Shown here: piece by piece, positions 28,131 through 36,964 of the stretch | Layout of the letters: each line of letters opens with the position of its first letter | How positions within the stretch are numbered: the first letter of the stretch is position 1 | Assembly: GCF_018861025.1 (NCBI RefSeq) | Contig: NZ_JAHKQH010000041.1 | Coordinates: 1 to 64,000, forward strand | Reading direction: 5' to 3' | DNA from: Psychrosphaera sp. B3R10 | Lineage (GTDB): Bacteria; Pseudomonadota; Gammaproteobacteria; Enterobacterales; Alteromonadaceae | DNA length: 64,000 bases | Made by a program: the position numbers and the translations under genes | Notes under the pieces: generated by a model | The model's database searches: none | The model's input: the letters and a program-made list of their open reading frames with translations, nothing else | Told to the model about the DNA's origin: nothing

Positions 28131-30017
28131 TTATCCTTTGTCGGTCGGATTAAGATCCTCTTCTTGTCGCAAATACCCCGCGGCTTCTTCATCTTGTTCT
28201 AACGCTGCCGTTGATGTTGGATTTGCTCTAGTTTGCTGGTTTAGCTGATAAAGTTGTGATGCATTCCCCAAATCTCGTTCACTGGTAATTGAAGCTATAG
28301 ATTCACGGTCTTTTAAGAACGAAATGACATCCGCTTTAATGGCGGCTAATTGCTCATTATCTTTATGTAGCTCCATGATATGTCTTGGATGCTCCAGGTT
28401 TTTCATACCAGTCGCCGCAAATGTAGTAGAGACGATGCGGGAAACGATAATCCATGGCGTAATACTGCTTCGAACCAAAGTATTTTCAGAGCGAGTGCTA
28501 TCGTGGATACCAGTACCAGTAGAAATTTTAGATTCAGTAAAGGTCCCTTCGCACTTGAAGTAGACCAACAGAGACTCGAATTGCATTTCAGCATAGAACA
28601 AATGAGCACAATTGGTCAGTAGCCTTGCAAATGCACGCAGTAAAAAGCCAATAAGCAAGATGTGAAAACTTGCGATTAATAACGTACTAAATTCCAATAG
28701 ATGGTCAGAATTTATTATTTGCTCAATGTTGCCAATATTAACCGTGTCGATAAAGTGAATGATATCGATTGCGGAATAAGCAAATAGCACAGTAAAAGCA
28801 ATGGCTAATAAATAAAGTGCATTACCACAAATAAGTGAAACTAGACGGGCAGTTTGAAAGGTTTTACCTAATGATAAAGGCTTAAATTTCGGCTGTATCT
28901 CTTGGATCATTTCGCCTTTAAAGCCACCTTTACCATCAACTTGTTCCTGCAGTTGTGGTTCAAGTTCCTTGTAAACTCGGTTTGGCACTTCTTTATAACG
29001 GCGGTTCGCCATGACTAAGTTATCGAGGTTAATAAAAATTTCCTCAGGGTGTACCGATTCCTGCCAATTTTCACGAAGTTCTGATACTTCAGCTACCGGA
29101 TTAGAGTTACCTAGACGAGCTTTGATCATAATAAAAATTAAGGCACTGCAAATAAGTGCTAAAACGATAGTCGCAACAAGATAAAGCGCAGCATTAAAGT
29201 CAGGCAATTGAGTCAGTGCATTATCTATATCCACTTTGTTTAGGTTACCTTGTGCCATTAACCAAGAAACAAGAAGGCCAATGATGATAGGAAAGACAAA
29301 TGACAACGAAATGATTTTGGCTAGTGTACCTGAGCCTAATGCTTCAATCTGAGTTTCTGCATCACGTTGGATTGGTTTACCAGCAGAACGCCATGAAAAT
29401 AGGATATAAAACATTAATAGGGTGCTATAAATAGGGAATGCCAATTCACCTGCTTCACCGGCAAACCCGGCTAAAGAAACAAAAGCGATTAGACCATAGG
29501 ATAGTAATGCTACTAATGTACTTACCCACGAACCAAATAAACGCTGGGCCATATTTCGTATAGGAAAAGGTAAAAATAATAATTTTGGAATTAAGCTATG
29601 TAAAAGACGAGATAGAAAACCGACGGGTTCAACGAAGGTGCTGTTTTTTCGACCAACCAGCATTTCTTCTAATGTTTTAGCATTATATGCAACATCATTT
29701 TTTTCTTCTTGTGCTGTAGATGTTTCTGACTTACTAAAATTATATGCAAGAGATGTGGGGTGATTTCTGCCGACAAAATAGCGTAATGTACTATAAATAC
29801 CAGATGCTAATATTTTGATACCTAGTCCAAGCGAGATCATACCAAATATCATTAATATCCAGCCGATACGAGGGTCTTCTTTAACGGAGCCCGACGCGAT
29901 GACAAGTAAACTTATCCCAACGATAGTTTGAATAATTCCTCTTAGAGCAGTGATTTTGCCCTCTAATTTAAAGGGGTTTTTTAGACCGAGATCTATAGAG
30001 CCATAATCAAAAGCCAC
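28131..30017 (-). CDS. Large polytopic membrane protein of unknown function
   Basis: A 628-residue protein with two hydrophobic helices near the N-terminus (about 28-70), two more around 165-210, then pairs near 235-255, 275-300, 390-420 and 440-470. Soluble stretches between them are charged, and the C-terminal 150 residues are cytoplasmic-like, ending in an acidic, Gln-rich tail. Phrases such as RLFGSWVSTLVALLSYG and ENTLVRSSITPWIIVSRIVS may be family landmarks, but I cannot name the family. An AAGGAG site lies before the ATG. No partner gene is evident; a small doubtful frame follows. Confidence 0.75.
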   Translation of the reverse strand: MAFDYGSIDLGLKNPFKLEGKITALRGIIQTIVGISLLVIASGSVKEDPRIGWILMIFGMISLGLGIKILASGIYSTLRYFVGRNHPTSLAYNFSKSETSTAQEEKNDVAYNAKTLEEMLVGRKNSTFVEPVGFLSRLLHSLIPKLLFLPFPIRNMAQRLFGSWVSTLVALLSYGLIAFVSLAGFAGEAGELAFPIYSTLLMFYILFSWRSAGKPIQRDAETQIEALGSGTLAKIISLSFVFPIIIGLLVSWLMAQGNLNKVDIDNALTQLPDFNAALYLVATIVLALICSALIFIMIKARLGNSNPVAEVSELRENWQESVHPEEIFINLDNLVMANRRYKEVPNRVYKELEPQLQEQVDGKGGFKGEMIQEIQPKFKPLSLGKTFQTARLVSLICGNALYLLAIAFTVLFAYSAIDIIHFIDTVNIGNIEQIINSDHLLEFSTLLIASFHILLIGFLLRAFARLLTNCAHLFYAEMQFESLLVYFKCEGTFTESKISTGTGIHDSTRSENTLVRSSITPWIIVSRIVSTTFAATGMKNLEHPRHIMELHKDNEQLAAIKADVISFLKDRESIASITSERDLGNASQLYQLNQQTRANPTSTAALEQDEEAAGYLRQEEDLNPTDKG

Positions 30018-30289
30018 GGAATTCTCCTTAATGTCTTATTCCATATAAGATGATGTTTTACAGTGTGTTATATCACTTCGCGGTAAATATTTCACGTCGC
30101 CGCTACTTTGCCTATACGGCACCTTTTTTACAATGAATTTTTGAGAATGACTGACAAAAAAGGCCAATATGTAGAACCACTCCAATTAAAAAATGATGTG
30201 CTAGCACGAGGGCGATGAGACGAAAATCGTTCGCGATTATTCATAAAGAGCGGTACGGCACAATATATTGAAAGTGAAAGTTCAGTACA

Positions 30290-30682
30290 TTATAAATGTA
30301 ATAAAATAGACGATTGATCTTTTTTAGCCATTTTATTTACGACGAGCATAAAAGAGTTATCTATCAATCGTTCTATTTCGCCTTTTGGAATGGGGTCTTC
30401 AAAATAAATAGAAATCCAATGTTTTTTATTCATGTGGTAGCCCGGTTTAATAGTTGGAAAAATTTCTCGAAGCATTATCGATTCGTCCGGATCACACTTT
30501 AGATTTAACATTAATTGGTCGTCACGCCATGCGAGCAATGCAAACATTTTGTTTTTGACCTTATAGACAGAAACGTCGTCTCCAAATGGAAATGTCTCTA
30601 ATGTTTCAGGCTTATTGATTAGGTAGGTTTTGAGCTGGTCAAGTTCCATTAATTCCACAGTATTGAGCTTATTAAGTTGCAT
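30290..30682 (-). CDS. YjbR/MmcQ family (DUF419) protein
   Basis: A 130-residue protein matching the YjbR fold: FPFGDDVSVYKVKNKMFALL near the start, LMLNLKCDPDES in the middle, and PGYHMNKKHWISIYFE, the family hallmark of a basic HxNKxHW segment. E. coli YjbR is a small DNA-binding-like protein of unclear role. The start chosen is the ATG at 30682; a GTG 12 bases upstream is possible. The leader carries the strong hairpin at 30695-30735. Confidence 0.85.
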   Translation of the reverse strand: MQLNKLNTVELMELDQLKTYLINKPETLETFPFGDDVSVYKVKNKMFALLAWRDDQLMLNLKCDPDESIMLREIFPTIKPGYHMNKKHWISIYFEDPIPKGEIERLIDNSFMLVVNKMAKKDQSSILLHL

Positions 30683-30694
30683 AGATAAGGCCAC

Positions 30695-30739
30695 AGACTC
30701 AACTTTAATTCAAACATTGAATTAAAGTTGAGTCTTTTT
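30695..30739. repeat. Perfect 19-bp hairpin in the leader of the YjbR gene
   Basis: AGACTCAACTTTAATTCAA (30695-30713) and its exact complement (30717-30735) flank a 3-base loop (ACA). On the plus strand five T follow at 30735-30739, so it has the form of a plus-strand terminator, yet no plus-strand gene ends nearby. On the minus strand it ends 13 bases before the YjbR start codon and would form in the mRNA leader. Confidence 0.8.
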
Positions 30740-30980
30740 AACTAAAGCTAAACTAGATTAAAACGACTCAAAATACCCATTAGGGTCTATTGTTAATTAA
30801 TAATTTTTATTCTTTATTATTTTTTTAAGACAAAACATCAGTCTAACTAGCTGGAAAACAATATGTTTTTGGGATATATGTTTTTGTTCGTTATTTATAC
30901 AAAAAAGATATAATAAAAAATGTTAACTAATGGGGGTTATGGCCGATAACAATCTTGGGTAGATATAGGTAGAAATTTAT

Positions 30981-32342
30981 ATGATTAGATTAGACACAAA
31001 TTTGATGAGTAACTTAGGGCCGAGTTCGTCAAATAACAAAACAAGGTCAATGGAAGAATCTAGTTCGACAGGTGTGAAAGCACACGAACAAATTACATTC
31101 TATCAATACAATAGTAGCGATAAAAAAAGCTTTTCGATGTTTCAGCAAACGGTTCATCGTCGACTTGAAGACTCGCTGCAGGCAAAATTTCCTTCGGCAA
31201 ATTCATCTTTAGAAGAACTCGAAGTTAAAGAACGCGAAGAACGAGCTAATCTTGCGGCAAACAATATCTTAAAGTTTGTTGAATTGCGGTTGAAACATGA
31301 TGTGGCCGATGGCGCAACTTCTGAGCAACTCGAGTCAAGATTAAAAGCTGCTTTAGAAGGTTTTGAGAAGGGATACGACGAAGCCAACGATGTTCTAAAA
31401 GATATGAACTTGTTAAGCCCCGAAGTTGATGAAGATATATCGTTAACCAAAGAAAAGGTGCTTGCAGGATTAGAACTTTTAAAAGAAAAGTATCTACCAG
31501 AAACAGCAGTTGAAAATTCTGACAACGACGTAAATGACTTGGCCAATAGCGCTGTTAGCAGTAATGACGTTGTTGCTAAAGCTTCTAAGTCTGAAGTAAG
31601 ACAAAATATTGGTAAGACGCTCGCTGAGTACAGCGCTGTTCAAGTGGGTGAAGCTCGAGATTTTAGTTTTGAATTGCAAACAAAAGATGGAGATGTCGTT
31701 ACGATCAACGCATCTTCATTAATGGCCTATCAGGCAGAGTCAGCGAGTGGCTCAACAAAAACACAGTTCGGCGAATCTCAGCTTAATTATTTGTCAGCGG
31801 ATAGTTTAGAAGAAAACAACTTTGCGTTTTCAGTAACCGGTGAACTCGACGATGACGAGTTAAAAGCGATAAACGATATTCTAAATAGCGTTAATGATTT
31901 AGCGACTGACTTTTATGGTGGTGATGTAAACAAGGCATTTGAGAAAGCGATGAATATGGGATTTGATTCAAATGAGATCAGTTCCTTTGCATTCTCCATG
32001 ACTCGAGTAAGAAGTGTTAAAGCAATACAGGCTTATCAACCAGAACAAGAAATACTTAAACCGAGTGTATTAAGCGAGTTAAAACCGATTGGTAAATTTG
32101 CGTCTGAGTTAGCTCGTAGCCTGACCATTGCCAAGGAGCATTTTACTCATCCGCAACAATTGATAAGCTCAATACTTGAACAGGTCGACTTACCAGATTC
32201 TTCGGGTAATGAAGCCTCTAATAGTGACGGTAAAGGCAAAATGAGCTTTTTCGAATTTGCTCAATCGCTATTGGAAAAGTTTGACGAATTAGATGCAATG
32301 ACGGCAATGCCAGACGCTAAGGGTAAAGAAACAGGGTTATAA
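30981..32342 (+). CDS. DUF5610 domain protein
   Basis: A 453-residue soluble, acidic and Ser/Asn-rich protein with no signal or membrane helix. The region FSMFQQTVHRRLEDSLQAKF (about 52-71) to NILKFVELRLKHDV and FEKGYDEANDVL is the DUF5610 pattern as I know it from Vibrio, Shewanella and Pseudoalteromonas. A second conserved-looking helical block occurs at about 285-340 (DDDELKAINDILNSVNDLATDFYGGDVNKAF...). Function unknown. It is monocistronic, preceded by a long AT-rich leader. The DUF name rests on memory. Confidence 0.7.
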   Translation: MIRLDTNLMSNLGPSSSNNKTRSMEESSSTGVKAHEQITFYQYNSSDKKSFSMFQQTVHRRLEDSLQAKFPSANSSLEELEVKEREERANLAANNILKFVELRLKHDVADGATSEQLESRLKAALEGFEKGYDEANDVLKDMNLLSPEVDEDISLTKEKVLAGLELLKEKYLPETAVENSDNDVNDLANSAVSSNDVVAKASKSEVRQNIGKTLAEYSAVQVGEARDFSFELQTKDGDVVTINASSLMAYQAESASGSTKTQFGESQLNYLSADSLEENNFAFSVTGELDDDELKAINDILNSVNDLATDFYGGDVNKAFEKAMNMGFDSNEISSFAFSMTRVRSVKAIQAYQPEQEILKPSVLSELKPIGKFASELARSLTIAKEHFTHPQQLISSILEQVDLPDSSGNEASNSDGKGKMSFFEFAQSLLEKFDELDAMTAMPDAKGKETGL

Positions 32343-32394
32343 CCTCAGTACTTTTATTTTGTTTGGGGTGAATTTCAAAATACATAGTTGAAAC

Positions 32395-32423
32395 GGGCAT
32401 TGCTTTAAAATCTAACAATGCCC
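32395..32423. terminator. Weak hairpin between the DUF5610 gene and the cyclase gene
   Basis: GGGCATTG (32395-32402) pairs exactly with CAATGCCC (32416-32423), loop 13 bases. Neither side has a good T-run, so termination is only possible. It is placed between two convergent genes, where a terminator is expected. Confidence 0.4.
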
Positions 32424-32468
32424 AATAACGAATGCTCTGGTCGTTCACTCTATTTCGAGCATTTCGAG

Positions 32469-34691
32469 CTATTTCGAAGTGTGAGTAAACGAGCCATCCC
32501 AATCACTTGCTAAGTCTTCATGCCTGAGCTGTTCAATGCGTTCCAAATACATTTTGTAAAGGTATCGTTCTGGGAATTGCTCTAGCAAAGTGGTGTACTT
32601 TTGATCCGCGCTATCCCATTTTTGATCAAGGTAGTCTTGATAAGCCGATTCTAAATCGGTGATTTCCACTTTAGTGACATCGTCCAAATCGTCTAACATG
32701 CAAACGGGCTCAAAGATGGCGACGGCCAAATCTTTACCTTTTACTTTTACTTTGTCCACGGGCCTAAATGCGATATTAGGGCATTGCGCTCGGGTGAATT
32801 CACTAACAAGAAACTCCAAACCATAAAACTTTGTTAACCCTTCAAGACGAGCACCTAAATTCACTGCGTCGCCAAGCACCGTATATGCCCGACGATATTC
32901 TGATCCCATGTCACCGACGTTCATTTCACCGGTATTTATCCCAATACCAACGCGCACAGCCGGCCAGTCCTTTTTCGCAAACTCTTCCCGTAAGTAGGCG
33001 GTGATTTTTAACATGTCAAAGCCACCTATGACCGATAACTCAGCATGTCTAGGGTTGTCGATAGGGGCCCCCCAAAAGGCCATAACCATGTCACCAACGT
33101 ATTTGTCGATTGTACCTTCATGCTCAAATATGCTCTTGGTAATTGGAGAAAAGTATTCATTTAACATGTCTTTTAAATCATTAGCGGAGAGTTTTTCAGA
33201 GATGCTGGTAAAGCTGCGGATATCTGAAAACAGCACCGACATTTCTTTTCTTTCACCTTTTAATGATGCGCTTGATGGATCACTTAACATTTGGTCTATA
33301 TGCGCTGGTGGTACATATTGGTCAAACATCGATTTGATCCGTTGTTTGTTTGCATTTTCACTAAAGAAGCCCTTTGCAATATTAAATATTGAAATCCCGA
33401 TGGACACTATTAATGCATGGATTATGGGGAGGTCCATTTGATCAACTTGCCAGAGATAGAAATTAAACCCAACGATGCTTGCGATGGAAACAAGTCCCCA
33501 AACCGCCATCGACATAGGCCCGACGAAGGGTAAGACGAATGATAAAATCAGCCCCCAAATAACAATTTGCGCTGCTACGGCACCTTCCCAAAATATCGGA
33601 CGGTACTTAAACAACTCGGGATTAAGCAAACCCTCAACCACATTGGCGTGTACTTCAACCCCTGGGTATTGAATACCGACTGAGGTTTCCCGTAAATCGG
33701 CAATGCCAACAGCCGATGTGCCCACTAACGCAACGCCACCTTCGAGTAATTCAGGGGCGATGCGTCCATGTAATATGTCAGTAGCAGAATAATATGGGAA
33801 AGATTTTTGTCCCCCACGATAAGGAATTAATACTCGACCAAATGAGTCAGTTTTTATCCGTCGTTTAGTGCCAAATTTGATGGCTGAAATATCATGAGCT
33901 CCTTCAAATGCCTCAGATGGTTTAGTCTCAACAAAGACTTCATCGGCGAGCTCATATACGCGAGCTATTTCTATAGATAAGGAAGGGTATAACACGCCAT
34001 TATGTTCAAACACTAAAGCGGCTCGGCGGATTGCTCCGTCGAAATCCGGGACAGAATTGAAAAAGCCCTGCGAGATTGCCGCTTCTTGGAGGACCTCAAC
34101 ATTCGCAACTTTTCCGGCAAAGTGCATACTAGATATTCGAACGGCTTTAGGGTCCAACATGACAATAGGAGACGGTTTAAGCGTACCAACGTCAACTGAC
34201 TTGTCATGTTGTAGCAGACCACCTAAAACAACGTCATAGTCCGCTATGGTTTGTGCAAACTGCGTATCGGCGTCGAGTTTAAGCCTTAATTCAGCGAGTT
34301 TAGATTTTGAGAGGTGACTTAAAGCATCAGCGTCGATTAAGGTATCCACGGGATTTATTTCTGGTTCAGAAAATACGACGTCGAATCCGACAACAACGAC
34401 CCCAGCTTCTTTGAGTTGTTCAACCATTTGGCTTATAGTGGAACGGCTCCATGGCCAGCGACCAACTTCTTCTAACGCCTTTTCGTCAATGTCGACAATA
34501 AAGATATTGTGGCTACTTTTTCTTGGGGTATCCGGTAGAGTGGCGTTGAGCCTTAGGTCATAAATAATGCCTTCGATTTTTGAAATGTTTTCCTGCAGTA
34601 GTTTGTTTTGCGGGTTTATTAGTCCTATAGCCAAAAAGGTGATGATTAACCCAATCGCAATCGCATTTTTTTGTTTTCTTAAGCGCTTCAT
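32469..34691 (-). CDS. CHASE2-domain class III adenylate/guanylate cyclase
   Basis: A 740-residue membrane receptor: N-terminal helix, an extracytoplasmic CHASE2 domain (about 45-345; IFIVDIDEKALEEVGRWPW and FDVVFSEPE are its hallmarks), about three transmembrane helices (about 355-445), then a cyclase catalytic domain (about 480-650). Metal-binding Asp residues are in FSDIRSFTS and DKYVGDMVMAFWGAP, the Lys before VGD is the base-selecting Lys, and VLGDAVNLGARLEG holds the transition-state Asn and Arg. cAMP is the likely product, and guanylate activity cannot be excluded. It ends with a short TPR-like segment. The signal is unknown and no partner gene is adjacent. Confidence 0.92.
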   Translation of the reverse strand: MKRLRKQKNAIAIGLIITFLAIGLINPQNKLLQENISKIEGIIYDLRLNATLPDTPRKSSHNIFIVDIDEKALEEVGRWPWSRSTISQMVEQLKEAGVVVVGFDVVFSEPEINPVDTLIDADALSHLSKSKLAELRLKLDADTQFAQTIADYDVVLGGLLQHDKSVDVGTLKPSPIVMLDPKAVRISSMHFAGKVANVEVLQEAAISQGFFNSVPDFDGAIRRAALVFEHNGVLYPSLSIEIARVYELADEVFVETKPSEAFEGAHDISAIKFGTKRRIKTDSFGRVLIPYRGGQKSFPYYSATDILHGRIAPELLEGGVALVGTSAVGIADLRETSVGIQYPGVEVHANVVEGLLNPELFKYRPIFWEGAVAAQIVIWGLILSFVLPFVGPMSMAVWGLVSIASIVGFNFYLWQVDQMDLPIIHALIVSIGISIFNIAKGFFSENANKQRIKSMFDQYVPPAHIDQMLSDPSSASLKGERKEMSVLFSDIRSFTSISEKLSANDLKDMLNEYFSPITKSIFEHEGTIDKYVGDMVMAFWGAPIDNPRHAELSVIGGFDMLKITAYLREEFAKKDWPAVRVGIGINTGEMNVGDMGSEYRRAYTVLGDAVNLGARLEGLTKFYGLEFLVSEFTRAQCPNIAFRPVDKVKVKGKDLAVAIFEPVCMLDDLDDVTKVEITDLESAYQDYLDQKWDSADQKYTTLLEQFPERYLYKMYLERIEQLRHEDLASDWDGSFTHTSK

Positions 34692-34918
34692 TTATCTGCA
34701 GATCCCTTGAAGTCAAAGTCGTAGATATAATGGCACGGCGAATGCGAGATAAAATCACATGGTTCGAATATGCCTATCTTTTATTGACCTAAGAGTACTT
34801 AACGATGAGGAAAATTGAAAGCTGACACTGAATTTGTTTAGGTTTTAATTTGTGATGTGTATTTTTTAACAATGTTGCGGTGGCATTGTGATTGTTTAGG
34901 AATAGGAATAGCAAAATC

Positions 34919-34947
34919 CAAAACGCCCAACAGGGTCGGGCGTTTTG
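34919..34947 (-). terminator. Terminator after the small membrane protein gene
   Basis: CAAAACGCCC (34919-34928) and GGGCGTTTTG (34938-34947) are exact complements with a 9-base loop. Read on the minus strand the stem ends in TTTTG followed by further T. It closes the two-gene unit 35968-34956. Confidence 0.75.
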
Positions 34948-34955
34948 CAGCTGAA

Positions 34956-35180
34956 TTAATCGGAACGGCGGCGTTTGCTAATTTGAGCATCAAGCCAACG
35001 GGCACTCTTACTCAACATCTTTTGACATCGTTTTAGCCAAACCTTTGCCGCTGGGTATTCAAAGCTAAGTAGATACAAGCCTGGGATCAGTAGCAACAGC
35101 GACGGCCCAGGGACAATGACAAATATCAAACCTAAGAACACCAACAAACCACCTGTGATTGTATAAAGAAGCTTTTTCAT
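34956..35180 (-). CDS. Small membrane protein, PGPGW-type (PF09656-like)
   Basis: A 74-residue protein with two hydrophobic segments and the motif IVPGPSLLLLIPGLYLLS, which matches putative transmembrane PGPGW proteins, then a basic amphipathic tail ending KRRRSD. The start used is the second ATG (35180), seven bases after GGGG; a first ATG at 35192 overlaps the stop of the upstream gene by one base (TAATG). Probably co-transcribed with the repeat lipoprotein. Function unknown. Confidence 0.75.
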   Translation of the reverse strand: MKKLLYTITGGLLVFLGLIFVIVPGPSLLLLIPGLYLLSFEYPAAKVWLKRCQKMLSKSARWLDAQISKRRRSD

Positions 35181-35191
35181 TTTATACCCCA

Positions 35192-35968
35192 TTAGTCGTC
35201 AATTGAGACGTTCCCTTTGATACCAGAAATAGCCAATCCGCCAGAACCCGATTCGATTATCGTTAAGCCGCCAGCGGTATTTATTGAGATGTCACCAGAA
35301 CCATCGTCAATTGTCACCAAACCCGATATTTGAGTTACTGTTAGGTCGCCAGAGCCGTCTTCAATGTCCACATTACCTTTAATATTGGCGATATAGAGTT
35401 CACCTGAGCCGTCGTCAATCCAAACATTTCCGTCTGCGTTTTTAACGACGATGTCACCAGAACCATCATCGATGACAATGTCTTTGGCAACTTGATTGAG
35501 CAAAATGTTTCCAGAGCCGTCGTCAATCGCAATACCGTTGGTGACGTTTGATATAGAAATATCCCCAGAACCATCATCGATAGTTAAAGCGAGTTCAAGT
35601 GGCATGGTTATTTGTAAATGTATCCGCGGTGAAGAGCCAATCCAGTAGCCAGAACTACCGTCATGTTTTGCAACTAGCTCAGCGGATTTACCGTTTTTTC
35701 TTAGTGTGAGTTGATAATCTTTTTGTTTTGTTGTGAAGATTGAAGCTTCAACAATAATGTTGGTTTGTCCCTCAATACCTCTAATAGTAAGGTCGCCGGC
35801 ACCCGCTTCGATTTCAAAATTACGTAATCCTGTGGCATCAAGCTCGAGTTTTTCAGTTAATTGCACGTTGGCTTTTTGGCCTTTGTTGCCCCCAACATGA
35901 ATGACACAGGCTGAGATCGCAGTAGTAAACAGCGCAAGGATAGTGAATTTAACGAATAGCTTTTTCAT
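35192..35968 (-). CDS. Lipoprotein with 18-residue DGSG beta-repeat array (DUF4097-like)
   Basis: A 258-residue exported lipoprotein: signal with lipobox ISAC (Cys21). A DUF4097-like first part has a repeat-like EAGAGDLTIRG near 54-64, and from residue 130 there is an exact array of seven 18-residue repeats, each starting I-[DE]-[DS]-G-S-G and followed by alternating hydrophobics. The period is kept without a single insertion at residues 130, 148, 166, 184, 202, 220 and 238, and an eighth begins at 256 and stops after IDD. This pattern predicts a parallel beta-helix or beta-solenoid. Related proteins are cell-envelope proteins of unclear role. It is coupled to a small membrane protein downstream. 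Confidence 0.82.
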   Translation of the reverse strand: MKKLFVKFTILALFTTAISACVIHVGGNKGQKANVQLTEKLELDATGLRNFEIEAGAGDLTIRGIEGQTNIIVEASIFTTKQKDYQLTLRKNGKSAELVAKHDGSSGYWIGSSPRIHLQITMPLELALTIDDGSGDISISNVTNGIAIDDGSGNILLNQVAKDIVIDDGSGDIVVKNADGNVWIDDGSGELYIANIKGNVDIEDGSGDLTVTQISGLVTIDDGSGDISINTAGGLTIIESGSGGLAISGIKGNVSIDD

Positions 35969-36094
35969 ATTTTTAAACGGTCCTAATTTTAACGTTATTA
36001 AGCTATAACAATCAAAATCGAGGCCATGTTTTAACTATATGATTTTAAAGGTTTAAAATATGCTTCTATAAAAAAGAAACGTTGCGTTTGGTTT

Positions 36095-36138
36095 AATAAA
36101 CCACTATCTGGCAAAAATGCCAAAATTAGTGGTTTATT
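36095..36138 (-). terminator. Hairpin after rluF, probable terminator
   Basis: AATAAACCACTA (36095-36106) pairs exactly with TAGTGGTTTATT (36127-36138), and an inner TGGC/GCCA stem sits in the loop. On the minus strand the 3' side is moderately T-rich. It lies 20 bases past the rluF stop. Confidence 0.6.
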
Positions 36139-36158
36139 TAAGTCATTATTTGTATGGT

Positions 36159-36899
36159 TTAGTCGGCTGTTTTGGATGAGCCCTGCACTGCGTTATTTAT
36201 TGTCGCCATTTCATTTTTGGTCAATTCACGCCATTGTCCTACAGCTAACCCTTTTAACGATACATTCATTATTCGTGTGCGTTTTAATTTCGTAACGTCA
36301 TATCCCAAATATTCACACATGCGGCGAATTTGTCGATTGAGTCCTTGAGTTAAAATAATTGAAAATTGCTTTGGCCCAATAAGCTTAACTTTACAAGGTT
36401 TAGTTACGGTACCTAAGATTGGGATACCTTTTTCCATTCGAGATTTAAATCGGTCGTTTAATGGGGTGCTAACAGTAACTACATATTCTTTTTCATGGGC
36501 GTTTTCGGCACGAAGAATTTTATTAACAATATCGCCATCAGAGGTTAAAAATATGAGCCCTTCGGAAGGTTTGTCGAGGCGACCGATTGGGAAAATACGT
36601 TGCTTGTGATTGATCGCGTCTACGATATTGCCCCTAACATGTTTTTCAGTCGTACAGGTAATGCCAATTGGTTTATTGTAGGCAATATAGATCCTATCCG
36701 ATTTATTTTCGGCACTCGCTTTAATCAATTTACCATCAACTGTTACAGTATCTCCTGGCAAAACTTTTGTGCCGAGCTCGGGAATTTGTTCGTTAATTTT
36801 TACGCGATTTTGCTCGATTAACTTGTCGGCTTCACGTCTAGAACAAAAGCCAGATTCGCTTATATATTTGTTTAGACGTTTGGATATGACTTCGCTCAA
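36159..36899 (-). CDS. rluF: 23S rRNA pseudouridine synthase RluF
   Basis: Predicted to make pseudouridine at position 2604 of 23S rRNA. The S4 domain is at the start ([21 protein letters not shown]) and the catalytic Asp lies in [18 protein letters not shown], followed by HEKEYVVTV and [27 protein letters not shown] is the RluF/RluB C-terminal pattern, and the first line matches E. coli RluF closely. No ATG is available: I choose the TTG at 36899 (protein starts [11 protein letters not shown]), eight bases after AGAGG; a TTG at 36950 is the alternative. Confidence 0.9.
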   Translation of the reverse strand: MSEVISKRLNKYISESGFCSRREADKLIEQNRVKINEQIPELGTKVLPGDTVTVDGKLIKASAENKSDRIYIAYNKPIGITCTTEKHVRGNIVDAINHKQRIFPIGRLDKPSEGLIFLTSDGDIVNKILRAENAHEKEYVVTVSTPLNDRFKSRMEKGIPILGTVTKPCKVKLIGPKQFSIILTQGLNRQIRRMCEYLGYDVTKLKRTRIMNVSLKGLAVGQWRELTKNEMATINNAVQGSSKTAD

Positions 36900-36964
36900 A
36901 ATCAGGGCCTCTTTAATTAGAAATGTGGTACGGGGCGGAGTGTACCACAAAGCAAATCAGAGGA

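Noticed and set aside
28073-30739. The two large palindromes as copies of one mobile element (MITE)
   Set aside because: The arms at 28073-28109 and 30695-30735 share no sequence and no target-site duplication was seen.
32450-32480. Three near-copies of ATTTCGAG in a row
   Set aside because: Very short, at the end of the cyclase gene and its 3' flank; likely chance, not a repeat element.
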